The translations under genes and the position numbers were made by a program. A DNA stretch of 35,412 nucleotides from contig JANXXK010000280.1 in NCBI GenBank assembly GCA_025350685.1, forward strand, positions 1 through 35,412. Reading direction: 5' to 3'. The number at the start of each line of letters is the position of its first letter. Position 1 is the first letter of the stretch. The notes under the pieces were generated by a model. It was given only the letters and a program-made list of their open reading frames with translations. It was not told the DNA's origin and searched no databases. This stretch comes from Alphaproteobacteria bacterium (GTDB taxonomy: Bacteria > Pseudomonadota > Alphaproteobacteria > Caulobacterales > Caulobacteraceae). Of this stretch, positions 9,483 through 19,372 are shown in pieces.

Positions 9483-10295
9483 GTGGCCGCCGGACCCGTC
9501 ACCCACCACTTCGCCGAGCTGCTCCGCCAGCAGATCGCCGCCTGGCCGGCCGACCCTGACATCCACGAGCTCAACGAGCTCCTGCGCCTGGCCGGGCGCT
9601 GGCGCGCCCATGTGCTCACGCGGACCTACCAGGCGCACCACGGCGTCCAGATCCTTGGCGGCCTGTTCGCCGGCATGGAGTTCGTCGCCCAGGCGGCCGA
9701 GGGGCCGCTCTGCCCGAAGCTGCTGGGCGTCTACGAAAATGAACTGCATCCGCATCTGACCGAGTTCATGTCGCAGGGCATCGAGGCGGTGATCGATGTC
9801 GGCTGCGCCGAAGGCTACTACGCCGTCGGCCTCGCGCGGACCGTGCCGGGCGCCACGGTCTATGCCTATGACATCGACGAGAACGCCCGCCGCGCCTGCA
9901 CTGACCTGGCCGCGCGCAACGGCGTCTCCGACCGGGTGATCGTCGGCGGGGAGTTCGCCCCGGGCGGCTTCGAGGCCTTTGCCGGCCGGCGCGTCCTGGT
10001 GATCGTCGACACCGAAGGCGCCGAGGTCGACATCCTGCAGCCGGTGCTGAGCCCGGCGCTGGCGGGCATGAATATCATCGTCGAGACCCACGACGTCTAT
10101 CGGCCAGGCGCGCTCGCGACGATGATCGAGCGGTTCTCGCCGACCCACGACATCGTCCGCGTCGACCAGCAGCCGAAGATGTTTGACGTGCCGCCCTGGC
10201 TAGCCGACCTGCCGCACCTGGACCAGCTGCTGGCGGTGTGGGAATGGCGAACCGCGCCGACGCCCTGGCTAGTGATGCGGCCCAAGGCCGGCTGA
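9483..10295 (+). CDS. SAM-dependent methyltransferase-like protein (FkbM-like core)
   Basis: GTG start; 'VIDVGCAEGYYAVGLARTVPGATVYAYDIDENARRACTDLAARNG' SAM-binding motif and 'VLVIVDTEGAEVDIL'. Confidence 0.7.
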   Translation: MAAGPVTHHFAELLRQQIAAWPADPDIHELNELLRLAGRWRAHVLTRTYQAHHGVQILGGLFAGMEFVAQAAEGPLCPKLLGVYENELHPHLTEFMSQGIEAVIDVGCAEGYYAVGLARTVPGATVYAYDIDENARRACTDLAARNGVSDRVIVGGEFAPGGFEAFAGRRVLVIVDTEGAEVDILQPVLSPALAGMNIIVETHDVYRPGALATMIERFSPTHDIVRVDQQPKMFDVPPWLADLPHLDQLLAVWEWRTAPTPWLVMRPKAG

Positions 10296-10371
10296 CGCCC
10301 AAGCTTGCGCTCGCGCCATACCGGTCGTTTGATATCGCCACGGCCCACAGGAAGCCGGCGGAGGATACCAA

Positions 10372-11883
10372 ATGGCGGACGACCTGGCGCTCGCGCCTGT
10401 GGCCAACACCGACATCGTGACCACGAACAACGGCCCTGTTCGCGGCTATGTGGAAGACGGCCTCGACGTGTTCAAGGGCCTGCGCTACGGCGCGCCGCCC
10501 ACCGGCCTGGCGCGCTTCAGGCCGCCGGCGCCGCCCGCCGCCTGGACCGAGCCCGCGGACGCCGTCGGCTATGGCGCGCCGGCCATACAGTCGGGCATGG
10601 CGCCTGGCGAACGGGGCTCTTCGGCCGGCGACCCGCCCGCCCCGGACGAACCCGCCTCTTCCGAAGACTGCCTGTTCCTCAACGTCTGGACGCCGGGCCT
10701 GGCCTCCGCAAAGCGGCCGGTGATGGTCTGGCTGCACGGCGGCGGTTTCGCCAACGGGTCCGGCGGAGCGGCGATGTACGACGGCGGCGCGCTTTCCCGG
10801 AAGGGCGACGCGGTCACGGTGACCGTCAACCACCGGCTGAACGTCTTTGGCTATCTGCACCTGGGCGAGGTGTTCGGACCCGAGTACGCCCAGTCCGGCG
10901 TCGCCGGCATGTTGGACATCGTCCAGGCCCTGGAATGGGTTCGCGACAACATCTCAGCCTTTGGCGGCGACCCCGGCAACGTCACCATTTTCGGCGAGAG
11001 CGGCGGCGGCTGGAAAGTCAGCCTGCTGCTGGCCATGCCCGGCGCGCGCGGTCTCTTCCACAAGGCGGTGATCCAGTCGGGCCCCGGCCTGACCGCCAAG
11101 CCGGTCGCCGAAGCCGACAAGACCGCCCGCACCCTGCTGGCCGCGCTCAAGGTCGATAGCCCCGAGGGTTTGGCGGCCGTGCCTACGACAGAGCTTTCAA
11201 GGGCGAGCGTCACGGTCGGCGGCGAGGCGATGCGGCTCTACACGCCGGTTCTCGACGGCGTGGCCATCCCGCGACATCCGTTCCAGCCCGACGCCTCGCC
11301 GCTGAACGCCGACGTGCCGGTGCTGATCGGCACCAACAAGGATGAGGCGACGCTGTTCCTGTTCACCCACCCGAAGTTCGGCGACTTCACCGAGGAAGAC
11401 GTAGCCAAGCAGGCCAGGACCCTGGCCGGCGACAAGGCCGACGCCTTGGTCGCCGCGCTGCGCGCCGCCTACCCGGATTACAGCCCCACCCACCTCTACG
11501 CCGCCGTCGCCACGGCCACCGGCATGTGGGCCGGCTCGGTGAAGCTCGCCGAGCGCAAGGCCGCGCAGGGGGCCGCGCCGGCCTTCATGTACATGCTCAC
11601 GTGGGAGACGCCGGTCAGCCGGGGCCGCCTGCGCTCGCCCCACGCTGTGGAGATCCCACTGGTCTTCGACAATGTCGAAAAGGCCCGCAATTTCGTCGGC
11701 CGCGGCGACGACCCTCAGGGGGTCGCCGACCAGATGTCGGACGCTTGGCTGGCCTTCGCCCGCACCGGCGACCCGGGCTGGGCCGCCTATGACACCGCGA
11801 CGCGGACCACCAAGCTGTTCGACGTCGAAAGCCAGGTGGTCAGCGACCCGCTGCCGGAGGTTCGCAAGGTGCTTTCGGACTAG
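10372..11883 (+). CDS. Type B carboxylesterase / lipase family
   Basis: 'VFKGLRYGAPPTGLARFRPP', 'EDCLFLNVWTP', oxyanion 'WLHGGGFANGSG', nucleophile 'VTIFGESGGGWKVSLLLAMP'. Confidence 0.93.
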   Translation: MADDLALAPVANTDIVTTNNGPVRGYVEDGLDVFKGLRYGAPPTGLARFRPPAPPAAWTEPADAVGYGAPAIQSGMAPGERGSSAGDPPAPDEPASSEDCLFLNVWTPGLASAKRPVMVWLHGGGFANGSGGAAMYDGGALSRKGDAVTVTVNHRLNVFGYLHLGEVFGPEYAQSGVAGMLDIVQALEWVRDNISAFGGDPGNVTIFGESGGGWKVSLLLAMPGARGLFHKAVIQSGPGLTAKPVAEADKTARTLLAALKVDSPEGLAAVPTTELSRASVTVGGEAMRLYTPVLDGVAIPRHPFQPDASPLNADVPVLIGTNKDEATLFLFTHPKFGDFTEEDVAKQARTLAGDKADALVAALRAAYPDYSPTHLYAAVATATGMWAGSVKLAERKAAQGAAPAFMYMLTWETPVSRGRLRSPHAVEIPLVFDNVEKARNFVGRGDDPQGVADQMSDAWLAFARTGDPGWAAYDTATRTTKLFDVESQVVSDPLPEVRKVLSD

Positions 11884-12968
11884 GTGTCGAAAACGATGAC
11901 CGAGCGGGCGACCGCGCCGGTCTTCATTTCGACGAAGGCCTCGTTGACCTGCTCGAGCTTGATGCGGCGGCTGATCATGTCGTCGAGCTTCAGCTTGCCG
12001 GACATGTAGAAATCCACCAGCCGGGGCATGTCGACCGGGAAGCGGTTGGAGCCCATCAGCGAGCCCTGGATGCGCTTCTCGCCCAGGAAGGCCGCGCCCA
12101 TCAGGGTGATGGTCTGGCCGACCGGGATCATGCCGATGATGTTGGCGGTGCCGCCGCGGCGCAGCATGTTGAAGGCCTGCTCGGCGGTCTTCGAAAGGCC
12201 GATGGCCTCGAAGGAGTGGTGCACGCCGCCCTTGGTCATCTCCATGACTTCCTTGACCACGTCGGTGTCGCCCGCCGCGCAGATGAAGTCTGTTGCCCCG
12301 AAGGCCTTGACCATGTTTTCCTTACCCGCCGACATGTCGATGGCGATGATCCTGCCCGCGCCGGCGATGGCCGCGCCGTTGATCGCCGCCAGGCCCACGC
12401 CGCCGCAGCCGATCACCGCCACGGTGTCGCCCGGCCGGACATTGGAAGTGTGGATCGCCGCGCCGACGCCGGTCATCACCCCGCAGCCGATCAGGGCGGC
12501 GCGGTCCAGCGGCATGTCCTTGCGAACGGCGACGCAGGCGTGCTCGTGGATCAGCATCTGCTCGGCGAAGGAGGAGAGGTTCAGGTACTGCATCATCGGC
12601 CCCTTGGCGGAGCTGAGCCGCGGCTCGTCTTCCTGGCCGCGCTTGGTCTCCGGCGAGACGCACAGGCTCATATGGCCGGTCAGGCAATATTCGCAGTGAC
12701 CGCAAAAGGCCGACAGGCAGGTGATCACGTGGTCGCCCGGCTTCACGGTGCGGACTTCGGAGCCCACCTGCTCGACGATGCCCGCGCTCTCGTGGCCCAG
12801 CACCGCCGGCAGCGGGTGCGGATAGGAGCCCTCGATGAAATGCAGGTCGGAGTGACAGACGCCGGCGGCGGCGGTGCGGATAAGCACCTCGTGCGGGCCC
12901 GGCTTGTTGATCTTGACGTCTTCGATCTGAAGCGGCGTGCGCACTTCACGCAGAACGGCGGCCTTCAT
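11880..12968 (-). CDS. Zn-dependent alcohol dehydrogenase (MDR superfamily)
   Basis: '[30 protein letters not shown]', structural-zinc segment '[20 protein letters not shown]', '[27 protein letters not shown]'. Confidence 0.93.
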   Translation of the reverse strand: MKAAVLREVRTPLQIEDVKINKPGPHEVLIRTAAAGVCHSDLHFIEGSYPHPLPAVLGHESAGIVEQVGSEVRTVKPGDHVITCLSAFCGHCEYCLTGHMSLCVSPETKRGQEDEPRLSSAKGPMMQYLNLSSFAEQMLIHEHACVAVRKDMPLDRAALIGCGVMTGVGAAIHTSNVRPGDTVAVIGCGGVGLAAINGAAIAGAGRIIAIDMSAGKENMVKAFGATDFICAAGDTDVVKEVMEMTKGGVHHSFEAIGLSKTAEQAFNMLRRGGTANIIGMIPVGQTITLMGAAFLGEKRIQGSLMGSNRFPVDMPRLVDFYMSGKLKLDDMISRRIKLEQVNEAFVEMKTGAVARSVIVFDT

Positions 12969-13154
12969 GTGGTTTCCCCAATCTATGATTTAAAGAATTG
13001 GCTTTGAGCCCGCTGGCCGGGCCTTCGGGAGAAAGCCTTATCGCCGATCAGATGGGGTGGCCAAGGGCTTTTGCCTTGGGGAGGTCCAAAAGGCCCCCCT
13101 TACTCTTAGCGAAGGGGATCGACAGTCTCCAGCCTTCGCCGCAAGAAGGGACCG

Positions 13155-14402
13155 ATGGACGAGACGCCGCCGCCAAGCCCGGTCGAGCAAGTCGGAGCCC
13201 CCAAAGAGGGGCACGGTCCAGACCGGGTCGCGGAGGTCTTTCGCGCCTTTCTGGCTCAGGGGCTGACGGCGTTTGGCGGGCCGGTGGCGCACGTCTCCTA
13301 CTTCCGACGCGAGTTCGTCGAGCGGCGGGCCTGGCTGAGCGAGGCCGCGTTCGCCGACCTGCTGGCGCTCGCCCAGTTCCTGCCCGGCCCGGCCTCCAGC
13401 CAGCTCGGCATGGCCATCGGGCTGCGGCGCGCGGGCTACCTGGGCATGCTGGCGGCCTGGCTGGGCTTCACCCTGCCGGCGGCCGCGGCGATGATCGCGC
13501 TGGCCTACCTGACGCCCCACCTGCCGGAAGGCTGGGGCGACGGGGTGATCCATGGCCTGCAGATCGCTGCGGCGGCGGTGGTCGCCAACGCGCTGCTGGC
13601 GATGGCCCGCACGCTGGCGGTCGGGCCGATCCGCGCCGGCATGGCGATCGGGGCGACGGCCGGCCTGCTGATCGCACACGGGCCGGTAGCGCAGATCCTG
13701 GCGCTGGGCGCGGGCGCGCTCATCGGCATCGCCCTGCTGCGCGAGGCGGGGCCGGCCGCGCCCGACGACGATGCGGCGACGGCGCAGATTTCGCCCATGG
13801 TGTCGGCGACCGCGCTCGCCGTCTTCGCCCTGCTGCTCGGCATCCTGCCGTTCCTGGCGGCGTACCTGGACGATCCGACGCTCGGACTGGCCAGCGTCTT
13901 CTACCGCACAGGCGCCCTGGTCTTCGGCGGCGGCCATGTGGTGTTGCCGCTGCTGCAGGGCGAGGTGGTCGGCCGCGGCTGGCTCGACCGCCAGTCTTTC
14001 CTGGCCGGTTACGGCGCAATGCAGGCGCTGCCCGGCCCGCTGTTCGGCTTCGCGGGCTTCGTGGGCGCCGCCCAGACCGTGGCGCCCGGCGGCTGGATTC
14101 CGGGCCTGGTGGCCATCGTCGCCATCTTCGCGCCGAGCCTGTTGCTGGTGCTGGGCGTGCTGCCCTTCTGGGACCGGCTGAAGACCCGACCCGGCGCCCA
14201 GGGCGCCATGGCCGGCGTCAACGCCGTGGTGGTGGGCGTGCTGGCCGCCGCGCTCTGGGACCCGGTGCTGCACACCGCCATCCTGCGGCCGAGCGACTGG
14301 GCGCTTGCGGCCGGCGCCTTCGTCTTCCTGGCGGTGGCCAAGCTTCCGCCCTGGCTGGTTGTGGTCGGCTTCGCCGGCTTGATGGGGATCTTCGCGCGCT
14401 AG
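13155..14402 (+). CDS. chrA: Chromate transporter ChrA (two-domain, CHR family)
   Basis: 'FRAFLAQGLTAFGGPVAHVSYFRREFVERRAWLSEAAFADLLALAQFLPGPASSQLGMAIGLRRAG' and second-half repeat 'FYRTGALVFGGGHVVLPLLQGEVVGRGWLDRQSFLAGYGAMQALPGPLFGFAGFVGA'. Confidence 0.95.
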   Translation: MDETPPPSPVEQVGAPKEGHGPDRVAEVFRAFLAQGLTAFGGPVAHVSYFRREFVERRAWLSEAAFADLLALAQFLPGPASSQLGMAIGLRRAGYLGMLAAWLGFTLPAAAAMIALAYLTPHLPEGWGDGVIHGLQIAAAAVVANALLAMARTLAVGPIRAGMAIGATAGLLIAHGPVAQILALGAGALIGIALLREAGPAAPDDDAATAQISPMVSATALAVFALLLGILPFLAAYLDDPTLGLASVFYRTGALVFGGGHVVLPLLQGEVVGRGWLDRQSFLAGYGAMQALPGPLFGFAGFVGAAQTVAPGGWIPGLVAIVAIFAPSLLLVLGVLPFWDRLKTRPGAQGAMAGVNAVVVGVLAAALWDPVLHTAILRPSDWALAAGAFVFLAVAKLPPWLVVVGFAGLMGIFAR

Positions 14403-15340
14403 GCTTCGAAGGCCTGGTCCTGGAGGCCCACGCCCCGCAGGAAGTCGAGCTTGGGCAGCTTCGGCCAGCGCAGGGCCCAGGGCTTGCGGGCCGGGATGCA
14501 GGTTTCCAGGGCGGCCAGCAGCTGGTCCACCGGGCCATCGTTGAAGAAGTGAGTGGCGCCTTCGGTGCGCACGAAGCGGATCGGCTGGCGGGTGACCGTC
14601 TCGGCGGCCATCCGCTCGGCCACCTCGATCGGCGCGAAGTCATCGCGGTCGCCGTGGATCATGTGGATCGGGATGTTCAACCGGGCGAGAGCGCGCTTGG
14701 CGTGGGCGAGCTGCGGCGGTTGGCCGGAGACCTCGATCACCGCGTGGCGCAGGTCGCGGGGCACCAGGGTGAGCCTGAGCATCCTGGCGCCGACATCGAT
14801 CAGCCAGCGCGCGGTGGGGCCGGTCTCGCCGAAGAAGCCGGACAGCATGACCAGGCTCTCGACCTTGCCGGGATTGGCCTGCGCCATCAGCGCGGCGATG
14901 GCGGCGCCATAGCTCTGGCCGACCAGCAGCACCTTCTGGCCCGGCGCGGCGTCCAGCAGGGGGGCGAGCGCCTCGGCCTGGACCCGGATGTCGGTCACCG
15001 GCTGGTGCGGCTCGGAGGCGGCGTAGCCAGGTCGGTCGACGACGATCATCTCGCGATCGGCGGCCAGCGCGGCCAGGGTCTCGACCCAGTATTCGGCCCA
15101 GGACGGGGCGCCGGTGATCACCACGATCTTCCAGGGCGTCGGCGCGGGCCGTGGGGTCTCCAGCGCCGATATGCGCCAGCCGTGGCCGCCGCCGGCGATG
15201 AAGGTGGTCCGCCGCACCACGCTGTTCGGATAGGCGCTCGACGTGGGCGTATGCTCGGCGCGGCCCTGGAAGGCGCTTTCGAACGCCGCCCAGCCCATCG
15301 CCAGCAATCCCTTTGGCCGTCTGCGCGCCACCGTCGTCAA
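14399..15340 (-). CDS. Alpha/beta hydrolase
   Basis: 'VLLVGQSYGAAIAALMAQANPGKVESLVMLSGFFGETG' nucleophile elbow and 'EGATHFFNDGPVDQLLAAL' C-terminal His region. Confidence 0.88.
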   Translation of the reverse strand: MTTVARRRPKGLLAMGWAAFESAFQGRAEHTPTSSAYPNSVVRRTTFIAGGGHGWRISALETPRPAPTPWKIVVITGAPSWAEYWVETLAALAADREMIVVDRPGYAASEPHQPVTDIRVQAEALAPLLDAAPGQKVLLVGQSYGAAIAALMAQANPGKVESLVMLSGFFGETGPTARWLIDVGARMLRLTLVPRDLRHAVIEVSGQPPQLAHAKRALARLNIPIHMIHGDRDDFAPIEVAERMAAETVTRQPIRFVRTEGATHFFNDGPVDQLLAALETCIPARKPWALRWPKLPKLDFLRGVGLQDQAFEA

Positions 15341-15410
15341 CTCCTCAGTTCGAACTTCTCACCTGTGGTCGCTAACGCGCGGTTCAAGGGTGGGTTCGAT
15401 GAAGAGTTGT

Positions 15411-17038
15411 TTAGCCTGTTGGTTCTGAACGCTGGGTGAAGCCGGCGCGCAATTCTCGTTTAAGGACCTTCCCGGTGGGCCCGATCGGCAGGACGTCGAC
15501 GATCCGCACTTCGTCGGGCGTCCACCATTTGGCGACGCGGGCGCCCACGTGGGCCTTCAGCACCTCCGGGTCCACCGTGTGGCCGGTGCGCAGGGTGACC
15601 AGCAGCAGCGGCCGCTCGTCCCACTTGGGGTGCGGCACGCCGACCGCGGCGGCCATGGCGACGGCCGGGTGCGAACAGGCCGCCTCCTCCAGGTCCAGCG
15701 TCGAGATCCACTCGCCGCCGGACTTGATCACGTCCTTCGCCCGGTCAGTGAGCCGCAGGTAGCCTTCGGCGTCGATCGTGGCGATGTCGCCGGTGTCGAA
15801 CCAGCCGTCGGCGGTGAACACACCTGCGCCGTCATGCTTGAAATAGGCCGAGGCGACCAGGGCCCGCGCACCTGCAGGGCGCCGGTGGTCTTGCCGTCGC
15901 GCGGCAGCTCGGAGCCGTCTTCGCCGACGATCCGCAGGTCGACGCCCCACAGGCCCCGGCCCTGTTTCAGCTTGCGCTGCAGGGTGGCCGCGGCGTCCTC
16001 GCCGGCGTGGTGCGGCAGGGGCGTGTTGATGACGCCCAGCGGGCTGGTCTCGGTCATTCCCCAGATCTGCCGCACCTGGCCGCCCAGCCGGTCCTCGATC
16101 CGCGCTACCAGGGCCGCGGTGGGCGCTGAGCCGCCAACGGCGATGGTCTTCACCGAGGTCAGCCGCCCCCCGGTCTGGTCGAGGTGGTCGGCCACGCCCA
16201 CCCAGATGGTCGGCACACCCAGCAGGAAGCTCACCTTCTCCAGCTCAATCAGCTCAGCGATGCTCGGGCCGTCGAGCGCGCGGCCCGGCAGCACCAGGGT
16301 CGCGCCGACGAGGGGCGCCGCATAGGGCGTGCACCAGGCGTTGGCGTGGTACATCTGGGCGCACGGCATGATCACGTCGCGCGCCGAGAAGTTGAAGGCG
16401 TCGGGCAGGCCAAGCGCCATGGCGTGCAGCACCGTCGAACGGTGCGAATAGAGCACCCCCTTCGGATTGCCCGTGGTGCCGGAGGTGTAACAGAGCCCGG
16501 AGGCTTGGCGTTCATCGACGTCGGGCCAGGCGAACTGCGGCGAGTTCTCGGCGATCAGGTCCTCGTAGACGAGCGCGTCGGCGGGTCCGTCGCCCGGCAG
16601 GTTCGCCCGGTCGGTCATGGCCACGAGGCGCTTGATCAGCGGCATGCCGGCCCTCAGCGCCGCGAGTTGGCCCGAGAATGTGTTGTCGAAGAACAGGAAG
16701 CTGTCCTCGGCGTGGTTGGCCACCCAGACGATCTGCTCGTCCGACAGCCGCGGATTGATGGTGTGCAGCACCGCCCCGATCCCGGTGACCGCGAAATAGA
16801 GCTCGAAGTGGCGGTGCGTCGACCAGGCCAGGGTGGCGACCCGGTCGCCGGGCTGTACGCCCATGGCGATCAGCGCATTGGCCATGCGCTTGGTGCGCGC
16901 CAGCGCGTCGGCATAGCCGTAGCGGTGGATCGGCCCCTCGACCATGCGGTCCACCACCTGGCGGTCGGGGTGGTACTGGGCGGCGTATTCCAGGATCGAG
17001 GGCAGGGTCAGCGCCCGGTCCATCATCAACGCCTGCAT
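15411..17038 (-). pseudogene. AMP-binding acyl-CoA synthetase (long/medium-chain fatty acid CoA ligase), disrupted by an apparent -1 frameshift near 15857
   Basis: N-terminal part (ORF 15728-17038: 'GLCYTSGTTGNPKGVLYSHRS', 'IWGMTETSPLGVI') and C-terminal part (ORF 15411-15950: '[48 protein letters not shown]', 'PIGPTGKVLKREL') are in different frames and rejoin if one base is inserted near 15857. Confidence 0.9.
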
Positions 17039-17079
17039 GCGCGCTCCCCTTATCGTCGGTCGGGAACGCTAGCGCATTC

Positions 17080-17546
17080 GTGCAGCCCTGCGTAGGAGGG
17101 GCCGCGCTGCTGATGCTGAGGGAACCGACCTTGCAACACAAGGACCGACCTTGGCCGTCGCTCGGCGGCCTGTTGCTTGCCGTCCTCGTGAGCCTCGCGC
17201 CGCCCCAGCCCGCAGCCGGCAAGCCGATCGCTTTCTCGGCCGCCCAACTCGACGCCTTCGACGCGCTGAAGACCTCCGCCAAGCTGCCGAATGGTGAAAC
17301 GCTGGCCTACGTCGATACCGGGCCCCGCTGGTGCTGGTCCACGGATACACCGACACCGCCCGCGACTGGCTGATGCTCGTCCGCTGGGGCGCCAAGGACG
17401 CCATCATCGACGACGCGCAAAAGGACGCCCTGCGGACGGCTCTGCCGAAGGCCCAGGTCAAGATCTACCCCGAATTCGGCCACAACCCGATCTGGGAGGA
17501 TCCCGCGGACGTCGCCAATACGATCAAAGGCTTCCTCGCCAACTGA
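17080..17546 (+). pseudogene. Decayed alpha/beta-hydrolase with frameshift and large internal deletion
   Basis: N-terminal segment 'LPNGETLAYVDTG', frameshift to 'LVLVHGYTDTARDW', then directly C-terminal segment 'WGAKDAIIDDAQKDALRTALPKAQVKIYPEFGHNPIWEDPADVANTIKGFLAN'; central nucleophile region absent. Confidence 0.8.
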
Positions 17547-17663
17547 CCGGAGCCATCAGCAGCACGAGCAATAATATTATGTCTTCTTTATACTGAAGGC
17601 GCGAATATTCCCCCGCCGGTTGTTAGTTATTTACTGCGGTCGGTTTTTCACGATCCTTGCATC

Positions 17664-18440
17664 ATGATGTTTATGAACATGATCCATCCCAAAACGGGAC
17701 AAGCCCAACGGCGCTCGGCTCGCCGCCGATCCGCCTTTCTGGCGACCGTCGCGGCGCTGACGCTGGTCGTCGGGGGCCGCGCCACCGCCGCGACAATCCT
17801 GAGCGCCGGCAAGGACAGCAGTTGCGGCGCGTCATCCTGCTTCAACAGCCAGGGGACCTACGCGATCACTTTTTCGGCCTCGGCCTTCAGCGGTCCGGTC
17901 GACATTTCGAAACTCCTGCTGTCCCGCAGCATCCTCGGGAACCTGGACAGCCACTTCTTCAGCATGAACTTCGAGTTGAACGGCCATCTGATCGGCACCT
18001 GGGGCGACTGGAACATGTCGCAGGTCGGTGGCGACCAACTCTCATTCTTCGGTTCGGACCTGATGTGGAATCCCGCGGAGGGCGATCTTGTCCTCGTGCT
18101 GGACCTGGTGGCACCGAACGGTGAGAAGCTCCGGCCAGACGGCGCCGGCGGCTGGTACGTCCCTCCAGGGGAGGGCGGGTTCTTCTACTCTGGGCCGGGT
18201 CCCGACTACGGCCAAGGCTCGGGCCAGAGTGTCGTCACCAGTTTCGTCTCGCCTCCGCCGCCGCCGCCGGTCGTCGGGTCGGGCGGCGACCAGCCGCCAC
18301 CTGGAGACGTTCCGCCGCCCTCCAGCGGATCTGGGCCGGTGCCGGAACCGGCGACATGGGCCATGCTGGTCGGCGGCTTCGGCTTGGCCGGCGCTGCCCT
18401 GCGTCGCCGTCGGGCTCATAAGCCGATCGCCGCCGCCTGA
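17664..18440 (+). CDS. PEPxxWA-CTERM sorting-domain exported protein
   Basis: N-terminal signal-like segment 'FLATVAALTLVVGGRATAA', proline-rich linker, C-terminal 'VPEPATWAMLVGGFGLAGAALRRRRAHK'. Confidence 0.9.
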   Translation: MMFMNMIHPKTGQAQRRSARRRSAFLATVAALTLVVGGRATAATILSAGKDSSCGASSCFNSQGTYAITFSASAFSGPVDISKLLLSRSILGNLDSHFFSMNFELNGHLIGTWGDWNMSQVGGDQLSFFGSDLMWNPAEGDLVLVLDLVAPNGEKLRPDGAGGWYVPPGEGGFFYSGPGPDYGQGSGQSVVTSFVSPPPPPPVVGSGGDQPPPGDVPPPSSGSGPVPEPATWAMLVGGFGLAGAALRRRRAHKPIAAA

Positions 18441-18460
18441 TCTCACGATCGGCCTCGAAC

Positions 18461-18494
18461 AAGCCCCGGCCTCGCAGGAGCGCCGGGGCTTTTC
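18461..18494 (+). terminator. Rho-independent terminator downstream of the PEP-CTERM gene
   Basis: Perfect 10-bp stem AAGCCCCGGC (18461-18470) / GCCGGGGCTT (18482-18491) followed by TT. Confidence 0.8.
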
Positions 18495-18590
18495 GTTGCC
18501 CACATTCCGACGCCAGCCAGCGTCGCCGTTTCACCCGTTGCACCTGTCCATCGACCGTTCTCAGACGCCCGCGGGGTCTGCGCCTGGCGC

Positions 18591-19130
18591 TCAGCGCGGC
18601 TCGTCCGCGGTGAGCGAGATGTCGACCATGATCTCGCCGGAGATGGCTTCCAGCGCCTCCTGGACCGCGCCGGCTTGCAGGGCGGGCGGCAGGCGCAGAC
18701 GCGCCTCGACGTGGAACAGCGGGGCCCCGGAGTGAGGCTCGCCGCTGATCCGGGTGTCGAAGGCTTCGATGTTGACGCCGAGGCCGCTCAAGATCGCGGT
18801 CACCTGGTGGACGATCCCCGGCTGGTCCTGGCCGACCAGGCTGAAGTGGATGGCGTCACCGACTGATTCTGGGCCGACAGACCCCGGCGCTTCGACGGTG
18901 GGGGCGATCCGCACCTCCAGCCCCTCGGCATCCACCGCGCGCACGGCCGAGCGCAAACGCTCGACGCCGTCGGCCTCAAGCTCGACGAGGACCGAACCAA
19001 CATATAACCCGCCCAGCCGGCTGAGATGGCTCTCCAGCCAGTTGCCGCCCGCCGCCAGCACCGCGCCCGCCAGCGCCTGCGTCAGGCCGGGCCGGTCACT
19101 GCCCACCACGCTCAAGATCAGCGTCGCCAT
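18591..19130 (-). CDS. Tandem ACT-domain protein, GcvR-like (glycine cleavage system transcriptional repressor family)
   Basis: Start at MATLILSVVGSDRPGLTQALAGAVLAAGGNWLES (19130); second ACT 'HFSLVGQDQPGIVHQVTAILSGLGVNIEAFDT'. Confidence 0.82.
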   Translation of the reverse strand: MATLILSVVGSDRPGLTQALAGAVLAAGGNWLESHLSRLGGLYVGSVLVELEADGVERLRSAVRAVDAEGLEVRIAPTVEAPGSVGPESVGDAIHFSLVGQDQPGIVHQVTAILSGLGVNIEAFDTRISGEPHSGAPLFHVEARLRLPPALQAGAVQEALEAISGEIMVDISLTADEPR

Positions 19131-19372
19131 TAGGGGACTCTCAAAGCGGAGAGGCCGCGGATAAGCCGCCCGGGCCGTCGGCGACCGAGCCACGCGCGAT
19201 GGCGGTAGTCAATCCGCAGGCGTCGGCGGAGGCGCGGATGTAAAGAACTTAGAGGGGCTGGGGTTCCTGACCCTCGCCGACGTTCTCATCTTCCGCGCCT
19301 GTGCGTGGGCGCGATCTCTGCTTCAGACCTTTACGGACCTTCAGCGAGATCCTGGCGCCGGAACCGCGCCCC

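Noticed and set aside
13057-13266. 69-aa ORF in the chrA leader
   Set aside because: Overlaps the chrA start in another frame; no independent support for coding
12998-15439. 813-aa plus-strand ORF across chrA and hydrolase
   Set aside because: Runs out of frame across chrA and antisense to the hydrolase; Arg/Gly/Ala-rich translation without domain motifs, typical shadow ORF of high-GC DNA
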